This document shows, piece after piece, positions 33,598-35,725 of a stretch of DNA of 35,725 bases (position 1 is its first letter; the number at the start of each line of letters is the position of its first letter). The notes beneath the pieces are model-generated. The model did not search any database. It had not been told where the DNA came from and worked only from the letters and a program-made list of their open reading frames with translations. A program made the position numbers and the translations under genes. This DNA comes from Candidatus Cryosericum hinesii (GTDB lineage: Bacteria > Caldisericota > Caldisericia > Cryosericales > Cryosericaceae). The stretch is taken from assembly GCF_003570985.1 (NCBI RefSeq), contig NZ_QXIW01000033.1, positions 77,409-113,133 of the forward strand. The letters run 5' to 3'.

Positions 33598-34731
33598 ATG
33601 AACTACAGGACGTTCGGGAAGCTCGACTGGAAACCGTCTGCACTCGGATTTGGCACGATGAGACTGCCTACTGTTGGCGAAGATCCCTCGGTCATCGACG
33701 AACAGCAGGCCATCACGATGCTTCGTACCGGCATCGACGGGGGGATCACCTACGTCGATACGGCATATTCGTATCACGGAGGCAAGAGTGAAACGCTCGT
33801 CGGCAAAGCCCTTCAGGAAGGCTACCGTGGCAAGGTGCACCTTGCCACCAAGATGCCCTCCTGGCTCATCGAGTCACAAGCGGACATGACCGGGCGGTTC
33901 GAAGAACAGCTGCAGCGCATGCAGACCGACCATGTCGAGTTCTACCTGCTGCACGCCCTCGACGCTGCACGTTGGCATAAACTGCGCGATGCCGGGGTCC
34001 TCGAGTGGGCGCACGAACGCATCCGGGAGGGTCGCATCGGTCATCTGGGCTTCTCCTTCCATGACACCAACACAGTTTTCCGGGAGATCGTGGATGCCTA
34101 TCAGGAGTGGACATTTTGTCAGATCCAGTACAACTTCCTCGACGAAGAAACGCAGGCGGGTACCGACGGACTGCATTATGCAGCATCCAGGGGACTGGGG
34201 ATCGTCGTCATGGAGCCTCTGCGCGGTGGAAAACTGGCAGTGCCAAACGCAGAGATCTCAGCAATGTGGGGCACAGCCTCCACAAAACGGTCGGCGGCCG
34301 AATGGGCCCTGGACTGGGTGTGGAACCACCCCGAGGTCTCGCTGCTGCTCAGTGGCATGAGTACGCTGGCACAGGTTCAGCAGAATCTGGATGCTGCCGG
34401 CGTGTCAGCAACCGGCATGCTGGCTCCCGGCGAGCTGGACCTGATCGCAAGCGTCAGGGATGCCTACAACGCCCTCATCCGTGTCCCCTGTACAGCTTGC
34501 AGCTACTGCATGCCCTGTCCGCAGGGTGTCAACATCCCGGGCATGTTTCAGCTTGTCAATGAGGGGTCGATGTTCGGAAGCTGGGATACGCAGCGCAAGA
34601 GATATGCCCAGATGAAGAGCGAAGGTTCATCGGCTGATAGCTGCATCCGTTGCGGAGCATGCGAGGACAAGTGCCCACAGCATATTGCCATTCGCGACGA
34701 GTTGGCTAACGTCGCCGAGCAACTCACCTGA
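33598..34731 (+). CDS. Aldo/keto reductase with C-terminal ferredoxin-type Fe-S domain
   Basis: The 377-residue protein joins an aldo/keto reductase barrel (residues 1-285) to a C-terminal iron-sulfur region. The catalytic tetrad is present: Asp54 and Tyr59 in DTAYSYHGG, Lys85 in LATKMP and His119 in LLHALD. The Fe-S region has two cysteine clusters, C-x2-C-x2-C-x2-C at 298-307 (CTACSYCMPC) and C-x2-C-x2-C-x3-CP at 349-360. This architecture is common in anaerobes and suggests ferredoxin- or flavin-linked electron transfer, although the substrate is unknown. ATG 33598 follows AAAGGGTG; an in-frame GTG at 33589 would add three residues. Its last 8 bases overlap the end of the converging Fur-family gene. 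Confidence 0.93.
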   Translation: MNYRTFGKLDWKPSALGFGTMRLPTVGEDPSVIDEQQAITMLRTGIDGGITYVDTAYSYHGGKSETLVGKALQEGYRGKVHLATKMPSWLIESQADMTGRFEEQLQRMQTDHVEFYLLHALDAARWHKLRDAGVLEWAHERIREGRIGHLGFSFHDTNTVFREIVDAYQEWTFCQIQYNFLDEETQAGTDGLHYAASRGLGIVVMEPLRGGKLAVPNAEISAMWGTASTKRSAAEWALDWVWNHPEVSLLLSGMSTLAQVQQNLDAAGVSATGMLAPGELDLIASVRDAYNALIRVPCTACSYCMPCPQGVNIPGMFQLVNEGSMFGSWDTQRKRYAQMKSEGSSADSCIRCGACEDKCPQHIAIRDELANVAEQLT

Positions 34732-35200
34732 TTCTCTGGTCCGATCCTGGAGATTGTCGTCCAGAACGGCAATGACGGCAGTATCCGTACAACACGAGGC
34801 TGTGATCAGTGACCTCAAAACCGAGGTCCTCGGCCGCACTGTCGACGGAATCCTCAACAGGACACTTCCGGATCGGGAACATCTGATGGCACCCCAGGCA
34901 GACCATGTAATGCCGATGAGCGTGTCCCACCAGCTCAAAGAACGCGTGGCCGTCATTGCTGAGTAGCGTCCGTTGCATGCTGCCGCGACTGACGAGTTCA
35001 TCCAGGGTCCGATAGACCGTGGACAGCGCTATGTCCGGCATGGTCGCATTCACGCGCTCGAGAATGTCTTCAGCTGTCAAAGGAATGCCCGACTCACGAA
35101 GGACCTGAAGAATGATCCGACGATCCCTCGTCATCCTGAACCCCTTCAGCTGCCCGGGAACTTGATTTGCTCCCGCTTCGTGCCTGTGCTCCGAATCCAT
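34724..35200 (-). CDS. Fur-family metal/peroxide-responsive regulator
   Basis: This 158-residue protein has the Fur-family winged helix (residues 25-80; TAEDILERVN...ALSTVYRTLDELVSRG) followed by the dimerisation and metal-binding region. Histidines in GHAHRHYMVC (92-101) and two CxxC pairs (Cys101/Cys104 and Cys141/Cys144) would form the regulatory and structural metal sites. Fur, Zur, PerR and Mur subtypes cannot be separated reliably by eye. The start at ATG 35200 lies 4 bases after the stop of a predicted metal-export gene, so it probably regulates that transporter. Met23 is an alternative start, since the first 22 residues are not family-typical. Confidence 0.9.
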   Translation of the reverse strand: MDSEHRHEAGANQVPGQLKGFRMTRDRRIILQVLRESGIPLTAEDILERVNATMPDIALSTVYRTLDELVSRGSMQRTLLSNDGHAFFELVGHAHRHYMVCLGCHQMFPIRKCPVEDSVDSAAEDLGFEVTDHSLVLYGYCRHCRSGRQSPGSDQRIR

Positions 35201-35204
35201 GACG

Positions 35205-35725
35205 TCACTTCCCCAACAGAGACTGGATCAGGATGCCGGCAGCCACACTGATGCCGAGCAGCCAGGCAACGACCTTCAGCGTATTCTTGGTATCGTGGTT
35301 CTCACGAAAGAGCACGATGAGTCCCAGTCCGCCCGCAGCCCCGAGACCTGCCACCGTGGAGCCGAAGCTGATTGTGCCAGCGATGTACAGCTGCGTGACC
35401 GCCACACTGGCGGCACAATTCGGTATGAGCCCGAGAAGGGCTACCAGAACAGGCTGGAAGACCGTGTGAGTAAGGAATACGCGCGACAGGTTCTCCTGCC
35501 CGACCCGATTGATGAGCAACCCAATGACAAGCGATGTCACCAGAACAAACAGGATGATCTGAGCCGTTCGCTTCGTCGCCGACCACAGGATCTCCTTCCA
35601 GTCGATGCTGCCGGTCTCCTTGCTCGTACACGATGCACGAGTACCGTCACAGGAACAGCTCTCCTCACCGATCCTCACCGCATCCTGCTCGGCCTTCCGG
35701 CGGTCCTGGCATTCCTGCGTACGCC
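35205..35725 (-). CDS. Predicted heavy-metal exporter (DUF2899/ArsP_2-like), C-terminal fragment
   Basis: The frame is open to the window edge on the minus strand, so the N-terminal part lies beyond base 35725; about 172 codons are visible. At least four hydrophobic segments follow a soluble cysteine-containing linker (SCSCDGTRASC, about 50 residues before the first helix here) that could bind metal. The segment LGLIPNCAASVAVTQLYIAGTISFG, the glycine-rich stretch after it and VLFRENHD resemble the C-terminal half of the ten-helix putative metal exporter family annotated as DUF2899 or ArsP_2. The metal is unknown. It precedes a Fur-family gene by 4 bases, which supports a metal-homeostasis role. 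Confidence 0.7.
   Translation of the reverse strand, partial: RTQECQDRRKAEQDAVRIGEESCSCDGTRASCTSKETGSIDWKEILWSATKRTAQIILFVLVTSLVIGLLINRVGQENLSRVFLTHTVFQPVLVALLGLIPNCAASVAVTQLYIAGTISFGSTVAGLGAAGGLGLIVLFRENHDTKNTLKVVAWLLGISVAAGILIQSLLGK

Noticed and set aside
33416-33643. 76-codon upstream extension of ddl
   Set aside because: It crosses the divergent promoter region, lacks family similarity, and ATG 33415 has a proper AAGGAG site.

Overview
This is a gene-dense bacterial window with high GC by eye. It has 26 protein genes that I accept, plus one 21-codon mini-gene, and no gene-free stretch longer than 300 bases. I see no rRNA, tRNA, CRISPR array, IS element or phage gene. Ddl and a MurF-like ligase indicate a peptidoglycan-containing bacterium. 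Three GH57 glucan enzymes, a BMP-type nucleoside importer, a Leloir pathway with two cytosolic glycosidases and a ferredoxin-type aldo/keto reductase suggest an anaerobic sugar fermenter. The repertoire reminds me of Caldisericota or Thermotogota-like lineages, but that placement is a low-confidence guess and no marker gene is present to test it.

Layout. (1) 1-2899: the tail of a DUF72 gene and a sirtuin (+), then a convergent Na/phosphate cotransporter with a PhoU-like tail (-); a strong hairpin at 1228-1260 separates them. (2) 3022-9698: a galactoside module. galE (-) diverges from galT-galK-GH36 alpha-galactosidase-GH1 beta-glycosidase (+). Glycosidases without signal peptides would release galactose or glucose in the cytosol, and GalK, GalT and GalE would convert galactose to glucose-1-phosphate. 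(3) 9895-20465: an alpha-glucan (glycogen) module on +: three different GH57 proteins (COG1449 type, 4-alpha-glucanotransferase type, branching-enzyme type), a 21-codon linker gene, glycogen synthase, a nucleotidyltransferase/beta-helix/phosphomannomutase-like fusion, and a DUF2804 protein. No glgC is present; the fusion protein is the only candidate here for making the NDP-glucose donor. A hairpin at 20496-20532 ends this module.

(4) 20554-29699: a tightly packed operon on -, read in the order dcd, LacI-family regulator, ribokinase, BMP lipoprotein, double-ATPase, two permeases, ADP-ribosylglycohydrolase-fold protein, nucleoside phosphorylase. It looks like import and breakdown of ribonucleosides or related ribosides. 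A near-consensus LacI-family operator (29728-29741) abuts the -10 box of a candidate promoter in front of dcd. (5) 29805-33415: a cell-wall operon on - (ddl, alpha/beta hydrolase, MurF-like ligase with a membrane N-terminus). (6) 33598-34731: a ferredoxin-type aldo/keto reductase (+) with a near-consensus promoter. (7) 34724-35725: a Fur-family regulator downstream of a partial metal-exporter gene (-), whose end overlaps the end of the reductase gene by 8 bases.

Most promising for follow-up: the glucan module with its degenerate mutase domain, DUF2804 and bridging mini-gene; the ADP-ribosylglycohydrolase-fold enzyme embedded in a riboside-uptake operon; and the LacI operator placing dcd in that regulon.
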